Assembly (NCBI RefSeq): GCF_050003625.1
Contig: NC_134400.1
Span: forward strand, 42,766,557-42,830,556
Reading direction: 5' to 3'
From: Haematobia irritans
Taxonomy: Eukaryota > Arthropoda > Insecta > Diptera > Muscidae
Length of the DNA stretch: 64,000 bases
A program made the translations under genes and the position numbers. This document shows, one piece after another, positions 22,579-32,694 of this stretch. The first letter of the stretch is position 1. Each line of letters begins with the position of its first letter. Under the pieces are notes generated by a model. The model did not search any database, was not told where the DNA came from, and worked only from the letters and a program-made list of their open reading frames with translations.

Positions 22579-22923
22579 GGAGCCACCGTGGTGCAATGGT
22601 TAGCATGCCCGCCTTGCATACACAAGGTCGTGGGTTCGATTCCTGCTACGACCGAACACCAAAAAGTTTTTCAGCCGTGGATTATCCCACCTGAGTAATG
22701 CTGGTGACATTTCTGAGGGTTTCAAAACTTCTCTAAGTGGTTTCACTCGAATGTGGAACGCCGTTCGGACTCGGCTATAAAAAGGAGGGTCCTTGTCATT
22801 GAGCTTAACGTGGAATCGGGCAGCACTCAGTGATAAGAGAGAAGTTCACCAATGTGGTATCACAGTGGACTGAATAGTCTAAGTGAGCCTGATACATCGG
22901 GCTCCCACCTAACCTAACCTAAC
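22579..22923 (+). mobile_element. tRNA-derived SINE, copy 1 (full length)
   Basis: The 5' head has RNA polymerase III promoter boxes: an A-box-like GTGCAATGGTTAGCATG and a B box GGTTCGATTCC. A body follows (CACCAAAAAGTTTTTCAG, then TCTCTAAGTGGTTTCAC). The 3' end is GGACTGAATAGTCTAAGTGA, then (CCTAA)n. A perfect 11-bp target duplication TTTCTTAACTG flanks it at 22568-22578 and 22924-22934. The 3' tail is shared with the LINE at 20937-22287, suggesting that LINE family mobilises it. Confidence 0.93.
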
Positions 22924-22939
22924 TTTCTTAACTGACTTA

Positions 22940-23157
22940 CCCCCATTTTCATAAAGCTCCGTTAGTGTTCCATTAACTAACCAACTTTTAAACCGTATTA
23001 TGAACGAAGCTGTCATCTTGCATATATATTCCATATGCTAGTTAGGAACTTAACTGACGAAAATTTTTCAGTTAAAGTTAACTGGAGAGAAGATATTTGC
23101 AATTTACTTTCTGTTAACTGGCAGTTAAAGCCTAACGGAGCTACATGAAAATGGCCG
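22940..23157. mobile_element. 218-bp MITE with TTA target duplication, copy 1
   Basis: Ends CCCCCATTTTCATAAAGCTC and GAGCTACATGAAAATGGCCG are inverted repeats. It is flanked by TTA (22937-22939 and 23158-23160). A 3-bp TWA duplication is typical of PIF/Harbinger elements (family knowledge; superfamily is inference). An inverted copy of identical length is at 23251-23468. Confidence 0.85.
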
Positions 23158-23250
23158 TTAGTGTTTTTAGTTTGATTAAAAAATGGATTGTTTCAAATAA
23201 AATTTTAGTTAAAAATTTTAAAAATGTCCATCATTTATTTAATTGACTTA

Positions 23251-23468
23251 CGGCCATTTTCATGTATCTCCGTTAGACTTTAACACCCAGTTAACAGAAA
23301 GTAAAATCAAAATATCTTCTCTCCGGTTAACTTTAACTGAAATTTTTTTAGCAGTTAAGTTCCTAACTGGCATATGGAATATATAGACATGATGACAGAC
23401 ATGTCCATAGTACGGTTTAAAAGTTCGTTAGCTAACGTAGCACTAACGGAGCTTCCTGAAAATGGGGA
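23251..23468. mobile_element. 218-bp MITE with TTA target duplication, copy 2 (inverted)
   Basis: Starts CGGCCATTTTCATGTATCTC and ends GGAGCTTCCTGAAAATGGGGA, flanked by TTA (23248-23250 and 23469-23471). It is the reverse complement of copy 1 along its length, with a few substitutions, 93 bp away. Confidence 0.85.
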
Positions 23469-23643
23469 TTAGTATGACTAAAGTGTTAATTGTATCAATT
23501 AATTTTTTAATTAAAAAATTTAAAATTTTCAATCATTGACTTCATTAACTTAATGTTTCTATCTTGATTATTAATTGAAAAAATTTTCAACATTAATCAA
23601 CTTTTTAATTGGAAATATTTTGGTGATATTTTTTTCTGTGTAC

Positions 23644-23755
23644 ACACAAAATTTTTTTCTGATTCAATCACAAAATTAACTGATCCAATTAATTTTTTAA
23701 TTGAAATGTCTTCAATCACGATAGTATAGTAGTATCAATTAGAGGTCTGCACAAT
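23644..23755. repeat. TA-family MITE, truncated copy
   Basis: CACACAAAATTTTTTTCTGA, then the usual AATTAATTTTTTAATTG and CTTCAATCACG; it stops abruptly at about 23750. It abuts the previous copy with a single TA between them. Confidence 0.75.
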
Positions 23756-25108
23756 TCCATTCGTAAATACGGAGTACACGTGTACTTGCTACATGAGTAC
23801 ATATATTTGAGAGATTCGCAAAACAACTGGTACACATTTTGATGAACACCAAAAGCCACGAATAACTTCTTGTTACTACTCTGATGTCTCAATACCAACA
23901 AACACATATTCCTCTTTCTCTCTTATTGAAGTGTACTCAGAGTGATCACGTCGAGTATGTTGCGAGAACAAAACTTCATAGAGTACTCCATGCACCACGT
24001 GCAGTTTCAGAAATACACAAAACAGTTACTCTCCATATTTAATATATGTTTTCGGTTTGTTATAAAGAACGGCAAACGTTAAGTGTGTGACATACATAAA
24101 TATATGAAATATGTGACATACATACATATCTATGATTAATAATAATGGAAAGTTTTGCTTCGCACATAACAGAAATACTTGTGGTACCATCATGTTGTAC
24201 TTCTTCTCAAATACTTACATTTTTATTGTTTCTTTTTTTCGGAACACATATTGTTTCGGATAAGTACTTGGTGGTATTTGACAAGCAAGTGTTCTCTTCA
24301 CTTCACTACTTGCGCTCTGAGACAGTGTATGTACTATATTCGACAGCGAATTGCATACATGTAGTGAAAAGTTATTCGATGCATACTTAAGAAAAAAGTT
24401 TTGCTATACTTAAGGAAAATTAACTCCCGTATCCTTATTTTCAGTAAAGCTGTGGCTTAATCAACTTAGCTACTCAATCTTGTTGTTCTAGATCTCTTTC
24501 TCATGGAAGATAACCTTGTCATTTCGTACTCCTCCTCTTTGTTTTTTAATCAAACGAAATAAAAAAAACTTTTGTTCTTAATCATGTCATCCATGTGAGG
24601 AGGCATTAAACTTTTTCTCAGGAAATAAACTTCTAACGATTAGCAATAGTCTGCGAACAAAACAATGAAAAATGAATAGTAAATTTGTGGCGTTCAAAGA
24701 GAACAAGTGTGGGCGGCGTCTATTGTCCACTATTGGTTTTCTTTTTGAGTTTGATAAAAAACAAGTGTCGCCCTACGCCAAATGTAAATCAATCGCACAA
24801 AATGCATTCTCATTTGTTGCGGTCATCGTCATCTCTTCTCCACATTGTTTATCTGTGCTAACAATTATAATCAATTAACTTCCGATGTTGGGATTTATCA
24901 AGGGTTGGTCGGTTGATTAAGCTACCATTCATTGTTGATGTTTATGTTTTTTGGTGTGTTGGTTTTTTTGGGGCTCTGCCTTTACTCCCATTCTCTTTGA
25001 CATGTTAATCTATAGCAATCAGAGTAACATTATTGCCATATTGTGATATGAATCAAAAAGATTTTTTAGAAAAAAAACATCGTATATTGCTCCCACATTA
25101 ACGGACTG
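23756..25108. other. Unassigned, less AT-biased DNA
   Basis: Higher sequence complexity than its surroundings, with short palindromes such as GTACACGTGTAC near 23774. No exon with convincing splice sites or domain was found. Open frames at 24145-24390 and 24672-24878 do not resemble a known family. It could be unique intronic or regulatory DNA, or a transposon not represented elsewhere here. Confidence 0.4.
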
Positions 25109-25109
25109 A

Positions 25110-25262
25110 GTTTTTGCTTAAATCACGAAAATGATAGTATCAATCACAGAATTAATTAGAAGTAACAAAAATGCTTGATTCTAAGATTAATCGATTTCTT
25201 TTTAATTAATTCAATTAAAAACTTAATGGATTTGTGGCATTTTTTAGTGATATTTTTTCCTC
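25110..25262. repeat. TA-family MITE remnant
   Basis: AATCACGAAAATGATAGTATC, AATTAGAAG and TAGTGATATTTTTTCC match the MITE interior and right side; the rest is lost. Confidence 0.6.
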
Positions 25263-25371
25263 AGCCAGCGTTTTTTGACGTTTGACGATGAATGTTTGGT
25301 TCCGCTAGTTCGATCTGGTCGATTCTTCTGTACCCTCTACCAAATTCAACTAAAGTCTGTCATCCACAATA

Positions 25372-26365
25372 ACAGGTTGGCTGATAAGTCCCCGGTCTAA
25401 CAAAGAAAACCACATTTTTTAGTCAAAATTCGTTTTTATTAATCAACATAGTTCCCTTCAATAGCGATACAACGATTATAACGACCTTCCAATTTTTTGT
25501 TACCATTTTGGTAGTACTCCTTCGGTTTTGCCTCAAAATAGGCCTCAGTTTCGGCGATCACCTCTTCATTACAGCCAATTTTTTTCCCTGTGAGCATCCT
25601 TTTGAGGTCTGAGAACAAGAAAAAGTCGCTGGGGCCAGACCTGGAGAATACGCTTCGGAGACGGTTCACCGGTCACTGTCCACTCAGCCGACTGTCGATT
25701 GGACTCAGGAGTGTAGTGATGGAGCCATGTTTCATCCATTGCCACATATCGACGGAAAAACTCGGATGTATTACGAGTTAACAGCTGCAAACATCGCTCA
25801 GAATCATCAACACGTTGTTGTTTTTGGTCAAATGTGAGCTCGCGCGGCACCCATTTTGCACGGAGCTTCCGCATATCCAAATATTGATGAATGATATGAC
25901 CAACGCGTTCCTTTGATATCTTTAAGGCCTCTGCTATCTCGATCAACTTCATTTTACGGTCAATCAAAATCATTTTGTGGATTTTTTTGATGTTTTCGTC
26001 GGTAACCACCTCTTTCGGGCGTCCACTGCGTTTTCTAATTTTTTTGCTAATTTCACCAATCAATTATTGTTGATTTCCCTGGGGCAGAGTCCGGAAACTC
26101 ATTATCAAGCCAAGTTTTTGCTTCCACCGTATTTTTTCCCTTCAGAAAACAGTATTTTATCAAAACACGAAATTCCTTTTTTTCCATTTTTTCACAATAA
26201 CAAAAGTTGCTTCACAAAAGACGCTCTATCTCACAAACTAATTGACTTACAGACGTCAAATTTTGACCCGAATCATTTGAAGGTTGGTACTATATAAAAA
26301 TAATATGCATTTAATACTAGCGACGCCATCTATGTGTCAGACCGGGGACTTATCAGCCAACCTGT
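25372..26365 (-). mobile_element. mariner (irritans subfamily) copy 2, internally deleted
   Basis: TIRs ACAGGTTGGCTGATAAGTCC and GGACTTATCAGCCAACCTGT, with TA duplications at 25370-25371 and 26366-26367. Length 994 bp. Relative to copy 1 it lacks about 270 bp of the transposase centre, joined at about 25650 where the two sides share ACG. It retains the segment near the right TIR that copy 1 lost. Confidence 0.95.
25439..26187 (-). pseudogene. mariner transposase pseudogene, copy 2
   Basis: Start codon position 26185-26187, stop 25439-25441. It retains the N-terminal helix-turn-helix region (IAEALKISKERVGHII), YVAMDETWLHHYTPESNRQS with the first catalytic Asp, and PSDFFLFSDLKRM at the C-terminal side. 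The central block containing the second catalytic Asp is removed by the deletion at about 25650, and the frame is broken near 26045. Inactive. Confidence 0.9.
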
Positions 26366-26642
26366 TATTTGTATTTTGGTAACAATTACATATGACCAGG
26401 AATCTAAAAATTTCTTATGATTGTCTTCTGAATTGAAAGTTAGTTTATATGGAGCCTATGTTAGATATAAACTATACAGATTATTAACCTATATTAACTA
26501 CCACATTGCCGAAGTTCAACCCAAACATGGAGGTTCTTTTTTTTCACAGAAAAATATTCTCCTCTGATCCAATCACAATTTATTGAAATTTCTTAAATCA
26601 TGAAAATGGAGGTCGCAATTTTCACTCCATATCGATACGTAA

Positions 26643-26718
26643 AGGTGAGTATTAAGATCGAGTTTAGCCGCTAAAATCGCCATTTTCCACGATTACTTTT
26701 CTTTAATAATCCTTTTTA
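26643..26718. repeat. Left half of the TTTAA-type MITE
   Basis: AGGTGAGTATTAAGATCGAG and GAGTTTAGCCGCTAAAATCG match the left end of 3286-3505; the right half is replaced by the repeat starting at 26721. Confidence 0.75.
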
Positions 26719-26743
26719 TGTTATACCCTTCACCACTACTGTG

Positions 26744-27431
26744 CACTGAAAAAAATATTGTCGTGAGGTCAAAGATTTCATGTCTTTCAAATACGAATAC
26801 AAATTTTGCTTGAGGTCAAAGATTTCATGTCTTTCAAATACGAATACAAATTTTGCTTAGCATAGAAGACGCATTTCTCTAAAAAAAAGTTATTTTCCTT
26901 GTCCAAAAGTCGATAAACTTTTCAATGAAGTCGTATTGTCCTTATAATTAAGTGATTTGACTTTAAAATGGGTATCTTAACATGAAAGAAAAAATGTATA
27001 GGCTAAGGTCAACTTGACTTTAATAATTCAGAAAAATTCTTTAAATTTAATGAAATTGTCTTTAAATTTGTTGTCTTTTTGCATCTTGACAACAAAACAA
27101 AAAATCGTTCAAATATAGGACATGTTTTTCAAAACTTTATTTCAAAGAAGTTTTTTACTTCAAACATAGCATAATTTCTACTTTAAGTCGAGTCCTAATT
27201 TGGAAAACAAAGTTGCCGTTAACTCGTTTTTAAAGGGCTTTGATAGCGTATGAAGAAAAAAAGCTGAGAAAGCGAAAAATTAAAATTTGCTTCCTAGAAG
27301 CAAGTACACAAAACCTAAATTTAAAAGAGCATTGTGTCTTAAAAGTATCCTTACTTGTATTCTCCGCTTCTTTGGCTCGGAATCAACACAAAAATTTTTT
27401 TTTTTGGAACCGAGTATGCTTTTTTTCAGTG
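26744..27431. mobile_element. 688-bp TIR element (CACTGAAAAAAA ends), nested
   Basis: Begins CACTGAAAAAAATATTG and ends CTTTTTTTCAGTG. It interrupts the hairpin head of the surrounding repeat. Removing it with one TG (26742-26743 = 27432-27433) restores ACTACTGTGGTACAGGG, indicating a 2-bp TG duplication. It contains a perfect tandem duplication of about 47 bp (GAGGTCAAAGATTTCATG...) at 26765-26860. Confidence 0.75.
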
Positions 27432-27831
27432 TGGTACAGGGTATAATAAGTGTGTGCATTTGTATGTAACGCCAAGAAGGAAAAGTCTGAGACCCATCGT
27501 TTAGGATACCGATCGTCTTAGAATTAAATTCTGAGTCAAATTAGCGATCCGTCTGTCTGTATATGTAATTTTGTGTGCAAAGTACAGGTCGCAGTTTAAG
27601 TCCCATCGTCCTCAAATTTGGCACAGAATTTTACTTTGGCTCAAAGACAATCGCTATTGATTGAATCGGGTCAGATTTAGATATGGCTGCCGTATATATT
27701 TATCACCGATCTGGTCATAATTGACGTATTTATCAACGTATTTTCTTAAAAATTCTTACCAGATGGTTTGCGGCTCTCGTAGAATATGCAAAATATCAGC
27801 CAAATCGGTTCTGATTTAGATATAGCTCCCA

Positions 27832-28823
27832 CACGCATTGAAGAAACATGATTGTCACAATCATATTCGAATAGCAAAATAATATGATAGGAGATATTTT
27901 TGCGGCGACCATGTAACATTTTAACCTGCAACCATGTTGGCTCAGTGAACATGGTTCTAAGAAAAATGTAAATGTCCTCATTTAAAATGTTATTATATTG
28001 ATAAAAAGAATTTTGTTTGAATGAAAAGACAATGGTCACGATTTAAAATGTTATGGTATTCATTAAAAATGTTTTTCTCCTAGTTAAAAGAACATGGTCA
28101 CAACCTAAAATGTTTTGATCTTTATGAAAAAACTTTTTTCATCGTCGAAAAAAGGACGCCACTTGAGAAAAGAAAACACAAAATTAACTTTATTTGTTGG
28201 TTTTTATTTATTTATAAACTAATTCATTGTTTATTTGTATTTATAATGCCGTTCAAGCAAACATCATATATTTTTACACACTCTATTTTATTTCAATTTC
28301 AACAATAAGTAATTATTCCATATTTACATCGTGCGCATCAAATGTACAAACGCAGACATCATGTAACTGCAAATAAAAATAAATGATACCATATAGCAAA
28401 ATGCAGAACAAAAAACAGGTACATTTTTTCAATTACACTTTCCTTTTTTGTGTTCACATAAAACCACGTGCCACTTCTGAATAAATAAATTAACACAAAA
28501 CACAGTAAATCCGTATTCTCCGTCCATTCCAAGAAACAATCAACACACGACTGACGCGCAAAATGAAAATCGTGTGTACCTGCTCAATGTTTTTATAAAA
28601 TTCTTTTCGCTGCAAACAAGTTAAAAAATTAAATGGTCACGAAAAAAATGTAAATGGTCTTTATGGCCATGTAATGGTTCTAGACATGTCTATACTTAAC
28701 CTATAAAAATACTTTTTTCCCTGTAAAAAAGTAAAAAAATTGAATGGTCAGATACATGATTTTTTCTAGATAAGCATTAAATGGATGCGGCAACCATGTC
28801 CAAACATGGTTTTTCTGTGCGTG
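27832..28823. mobile_element. 992-bp TIR element (CACGCA ends), nested
   Basis: Left CACGCATTGAAGAAACATG and right CATGGTTTTTCTGTGCGTG are imperfect inverted repeats. It is flanked by CA (27830-27831 and 28824-28825), and removal restores GCTCCCATATATATC, a phrase repeated elsewhere in the host repeat. The interior has multiple AACATGGTC and AAAATGTT words. Confidence 0.75.
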
Positions 28824-29715
28824 CATATATATCTTTCGTCCGATTTGAACTTATATGGCTACAAAAGCCAGAGTTTTGTCCTGATTTACTTCAAATTTTT
28901 CACAAGGAGTGCGTTTAATAGTATCGTTAGGTGTGCCAAATTTGTTTAAAATCAGTTCCGATTTTAGCTCCCATATATATCCTTCGTCCGATTTGGACTT
29001 ATATGGCCTCAAAACCCAGAGTTTTGTCCTGATTTGCTTCAAATTTTGCACAAGGAGTACGTTTAATAGTATTGTTAATTGCGCTAAATTTAGTTGAAAT
29101 CGGTTCAGATTTATATATAGCTCCCATATATATCATTTGCCCGATTCGGACTAATATGACTACAGAGGCAAAAGTTTTACTCTGATTTATGTGAAATTTT
29201 ACAGAGGGAGTAGAATTAACATAATAACATACATGTGAAATTTGATTGAAATTGGTTGAGATTTCGATATAGCTTCCATATATATGTTTTTTCCGATTTA
29301 GGCCAAAAATGGCCAAAATACCCACATTATCCTTATAAAATCGCCACTGCTAAGTCGAAAACTTGTAAAAATTACTGAAATTTTCCTATTACTCTAATAC
29401 ACATATGTCGACCGATAAGTCAAAAATACGCTTATGTGAAGTTGCCTCAAAATTGGTTCAGATTTAAATGTTTCCCATATTTTTTTAGTAACATTGTGCT
29501 TCATCCCAGGGCATCAGCCGATTTAAATTTTAGTTCTAGAGATTTTTTAGAAGTACAAAAAATTGTCTCCAAATCGGTTAACCGATTTGGAGACAATTGG
29601 AGACTTGTATATGGGAATAGAGACTTGTATATGGGAATATAAACCTTCATGAGGGAGTTGAGATGGTAACACAAATGTTGGTCTACAAAGTGGTGAAGGG
29701 TATAATATAGTCGGC

Positions 29716-30589
29716 CCGCCTAAAATTTTAATTTATTTTTTAACATTGTATTCTAATAAAATCATTATTGTTATGGAGTAGGAAATTTTAAAGAAATAAT
29801 CAACCGCAACTTGTTATTAAATTTATTTTGTCAATATGGCAACACTGATCCAGTAGCAACATACATCGTTAATCGTCGACATGTTAAGTCATTGACATGA
29901 TTAGCTTAATTGTAAACATTTGAGGACCTGCATAATAGAGAATATATCAACGGTAATTTATCGATAGAAATGCATAAATGGGGGATATGTTATGATAATA
30001 AATTTCTGCAGACTTTGGACAAAACAACATCCCAGAAAATTAAAAATTTCAAAAAGGCATTAATTTAATTTTGTAGTTCTCTAATCTGGAAAGTTATCTT
30101 AACTTTTCGTACACTAACCGCATCCTTGGTCTTTTTGATTTCAGTCCAAGATTTTTTTTTTCTAAAGATGTGGATATGAATACACGTTTATACTTCGAAT
30201 ATGCCCTTTAACGGTATTACCTATAACGGTTTTAGATTTGCCATAAGTATCAGTGCGCTATTGAATATATTTTTCACAGATATGATACATGTCTTATATA
30301 CGTATATGGCATATGAGTAAAAAAAATAAATAATAGAATAATGCTGCTGTTTTAGCAGCAGCATTTTATTGATAAATTGAATTTATTTCTGATGGTATAT
30401 TTTTGTTTTGTTTTTTGTCTGACCGAACTATGAGCCGTTTTTGCTTTCACAGAAAAACCTACATTTTATAAGTATAATTAAATAATCACTTGTAACAAAA
30501 TTGCAAATCCCATTTTGCCCTAAGTAAGAAATATGAATAAATACCATGAATAAAAGTCGTGGGGTAACATTTAATAAATTTTACCCAGA
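29716..30589. other. Unassigned AT-rich DNA
   Basis: No gene, TIR pair or RNA feature visible. GCTGCTGTTTTAGCAGCAGC at about 30341 is a short perfect hairpin. Confidence 0.4.
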
Positions 30590-30953
30590 GAGAATAAAAA
30601 CACAAGAGAACGAAACTGTGAAGCGAAACTGCGTCAGTAGGTGGCAGCATAGAGTACGCTTATATTCTCTTTCGTTTTACTTTTTGTAGTTTGCCAATTT
30701 TACATAAAATAAGAACGTTTATGATGCACCAGATGATTTATAAATAAATTAAAAACTCAAAAGCTCATGTTTGTACTAAAAATTGTGACCAAAACCGCGA
30801 AAATACGAAATTTAATTTGCTGGAAAATTAAAGTTTGGAACTGGCTCTTTACGAAAAAATCAAAACGAAATGTCAGAAAATTAATTTTTGGAACTGACAC
30901 ACATTTTTTCCCGGAGACATGTGGATCATCTATATAATATAGGGTCTATGGAT
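30590..30953. repeat. Relative of the 18184 TIR element, one end preserved
   Basis: It ends with ATCTATATAATATAGGGTCT followed by ATG, identical to the right end of 18184-18600. It shares ACCGCGAAAATACGAAATT- and GTCAGAAAATTAATTTTTGG-type segments with that element. The opposite TIR is missing or diverged. Confidence 0.65.
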
Positions 30954-31091
30954 GCTGCCATGAGGAAAATTTCTCTAATATCATGCAGTTTTCGTCGGCG
31001 CCTCTCTCAAATATCATACATTTTGCGTCGGTGTCACCCAGTTCAGCCCTCTGCTGACTTTACGAAAATAGGATTTAAAACCTACTTTGTA

Positions 31092-31663
31092 CACAAAAAA
31101 AAATATCACCAAAATATTTCCAATTAAAAAGTTAATTGAAGTTGAAAATTTTTTCAATTAATAAATTAATTGATACAATTAACTTTTTAATCATGATAGA
31201 AACATTAAGTTAATTAAGTCAATGATTGAACATTTTAAAATTTTTAATTAAAAAATTAATTAAAACAATTAACTTTTTAATCAAATTCGGAAGACTAAGT
31301 CAGTTAAAAAAGTGATGAACATTTTTTTTAAATTTTTAATTAATTTTTTTTTTCAAACAATCAATTGTTAATCCATATAAAAATTCTAAGCCAATTCAAA
31401 ATGTAATTGAAAATAGTTACCTTTTTAATTAATAAATTAATTGAGTTTTGCAATCAACATCAATTAAATTTTTAATTGAATCAATTAAAAAATTAATTGA
31501 AATTTGGTAATGAAATCAATTAATTTTTTAATGAAGAATTTTTTCTATGCTCAATTAAAACTCTGATTGATACTATCATTTTCGTGATTGAAGACATTTC
31601 AATTAAAAAATGAATTGGATCAATTAATTTCGTGATTGAATCAGAAAAAAATTTTTTTGTGTG
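31092..31663. mobile_element. TA-family MITE, long form
   Basis: Starts CACAAAAAAAAATATCACC after TA (31090-31091) and ends TTTTTTTGTGTG before TA (31664-31665). The interior is an almost continuous series of AATTAATTGA palindromes. It is in opposite orientation to 22313-23641. Confidence 0.85.
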
Positions 31664-31689
31664 TAGTAACAAATGTTCTTTTTTATAAA

Positions 31690-31851
31690 TGTTTTCATTC
31701 CATTAAATTGTTTGGCACACAATTTGAAATTATAACTGCCGATGCCCTTATAAACAATTTATCAAAACAGCGATTCGACCGCACCATCGGTAATACCAAA
31801 GCTTTAGGCATTGTGCGACATATATACGGTTTACATTTGTTGTTTTTGTAG
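31690..31851 (+). other. Short coding-like fragment of unknown origin
   Basis: The frame GTQFEIITADALINNLSK then QRFDRTIGNTKALGIVRHIY stays open to a stop at 31849-31851, with balanced amino-acid composition unlike the surrounding AT repeats. There is no start codon or donor and no recognised family. It could be a terminal exon, a pseudogene piece or a transposon fragment. It begins next to the MITE ending at 31663. Confidence 0.3.
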
Positions 31852-31936
31852 AAGAGAAATTTTCGTCATCTTGTGTTTTTATTCTTTCTGTTTTACCTTT
31901 CATTTCTAAAATAAATGTTTGTTGCACTTGTTATTA

Positions 31937-32694
31937 TTTTATCCATGGATATGTGCAAGGAGAGCACATACACACACGCACACCCATACACATCACTCCC
32001 ATATTCATTGACTTACATATGAAAGTTTTAATTGCAATATAATGACATTTGACGTCTCGATTTACGCCATTGGTTACAAATGGCAATATTACATTGTGAT
32101 GTATACAAATGGTTCATGAACAGCGAATTCCATTGATACACGCTATGTTACTGTGTCATGTTAGTGAGTATTTGTATGGAAATACCCATATGGGTATAAG
32201 TCATTCGTTATAGTTGTGCAATAAGACAATGTCATTGTACTCACGTATCAGTGCAAGGATTTCCGTTTCCCATTTATTTAAATAGAAAATATAAGGTTTA
32301 CAAAAACAATGGAATATCATATGAAATCAGAAGTTGCGAAACTTGAACTTACACAGAAAAAAATTTCACGACAATTTTTCCAATTAAAATTTTAATTGAG
32401 TTTTAAAAAATATTCAATTAAAAATCAATTAATTTTTTAATTGGACCAATTAATTTTTTTAATTGGCCTTCAATTAATTTTTTAATTGATACTATCATTT
32501 CTGTGATTGAAGACATTTCAATTAAAAAATTAATTGGATCAATTAATTTCGTGATTGAACCACGTTACCGTTGACAATTTCTAGAAAGTAATACAAAAAG
32601 TATCAAGCCATAAAAGGTGGCACACTTTTTAATAAAGAAAATTCAACAATTAAACGTATTTATATCGGTGTTTTATATATCGTAGTGAAATAAC
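31937..32694 (+). repeat. Direct duplication, copy 1
   Basis: Nearly identical to 35124-35980: GTGCAAGGAGAGCACATACA, GACATTTGACGTCTCGATTT, GATTTCCGTTTCCCATTTAT and so on. Relative to copy 2 it lacks two short pieces, both inside or next to its TA-family MITE (from 32352), including that MITE's right TIR at about 32565. Confidence 0.88.
32352..32565. repeat. TA-family MITE, right end deleted
   Basis: Begins CACAGAAAAAAATTTCACG after TA (32350-32351). The right TIR, present in the duplicate at 35545-35833, is gone. Confidence 0.8.

Larger units (their letters stand above)
22313..23641. mobile_element. TA-family MITE (long form) carrying three nested insertions
   Basis: Left end CACAAAAAAAAATTTTTCTG after TA (22311-22312); right end TTTTTTTCTGTG before TA (23642-23643). 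The interior matches 5285-5715 and 31092-31663 (inverted). Removing the SINE (22579-22923) and the two 218-bp elements (22940-23157 and 23251-23468) restores a MITE like the other copies. A further copy begins at 23644, immediately after the shared TA. Confidence 0.85.
25320..26455. repeat. Fragment of the A/B-type repeat interrupted by mariner copy 2
   Basis: TGTACCCTCTACCAAATTC and GTCTGTCATCCACAAT before the mariner match the end region of copy B (40735-40790). After the mariner, TTGAAAGTTAGTTTATATGG resembles the B region at 40845-40865. The mariner therefore landed in an older interspersed repeat. Confidence 0.6.
26721..29715 (+). repeat. Composite interspersed repeat with approximately 150-bp internal units
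   Basis: The head is a short hairpin (TATACCCTTCACCACTACTG ... GTGGTACAGGGTATA, split by an insertion). The body repeats blocks of about 150 bp, each containing GATTTAGATATAGCTCCCA-type words (27810, 28968, 29119). The tail is GAAGGGTATAATATAGTCGG followed by CCCGCC. Two other elements are nested inside (26744-27431 and 27832-28823). No coding capacity; the ORFs reflect the periodicity. Confidence 0.7.

Noticed and set aside
22579..22660. A functional tRNA gene
   Set aside because: A and B boxes are present but the cloverleaf is degenerate (six-base anticodon loop), and the sequence continues into a SINE body with target duplications.
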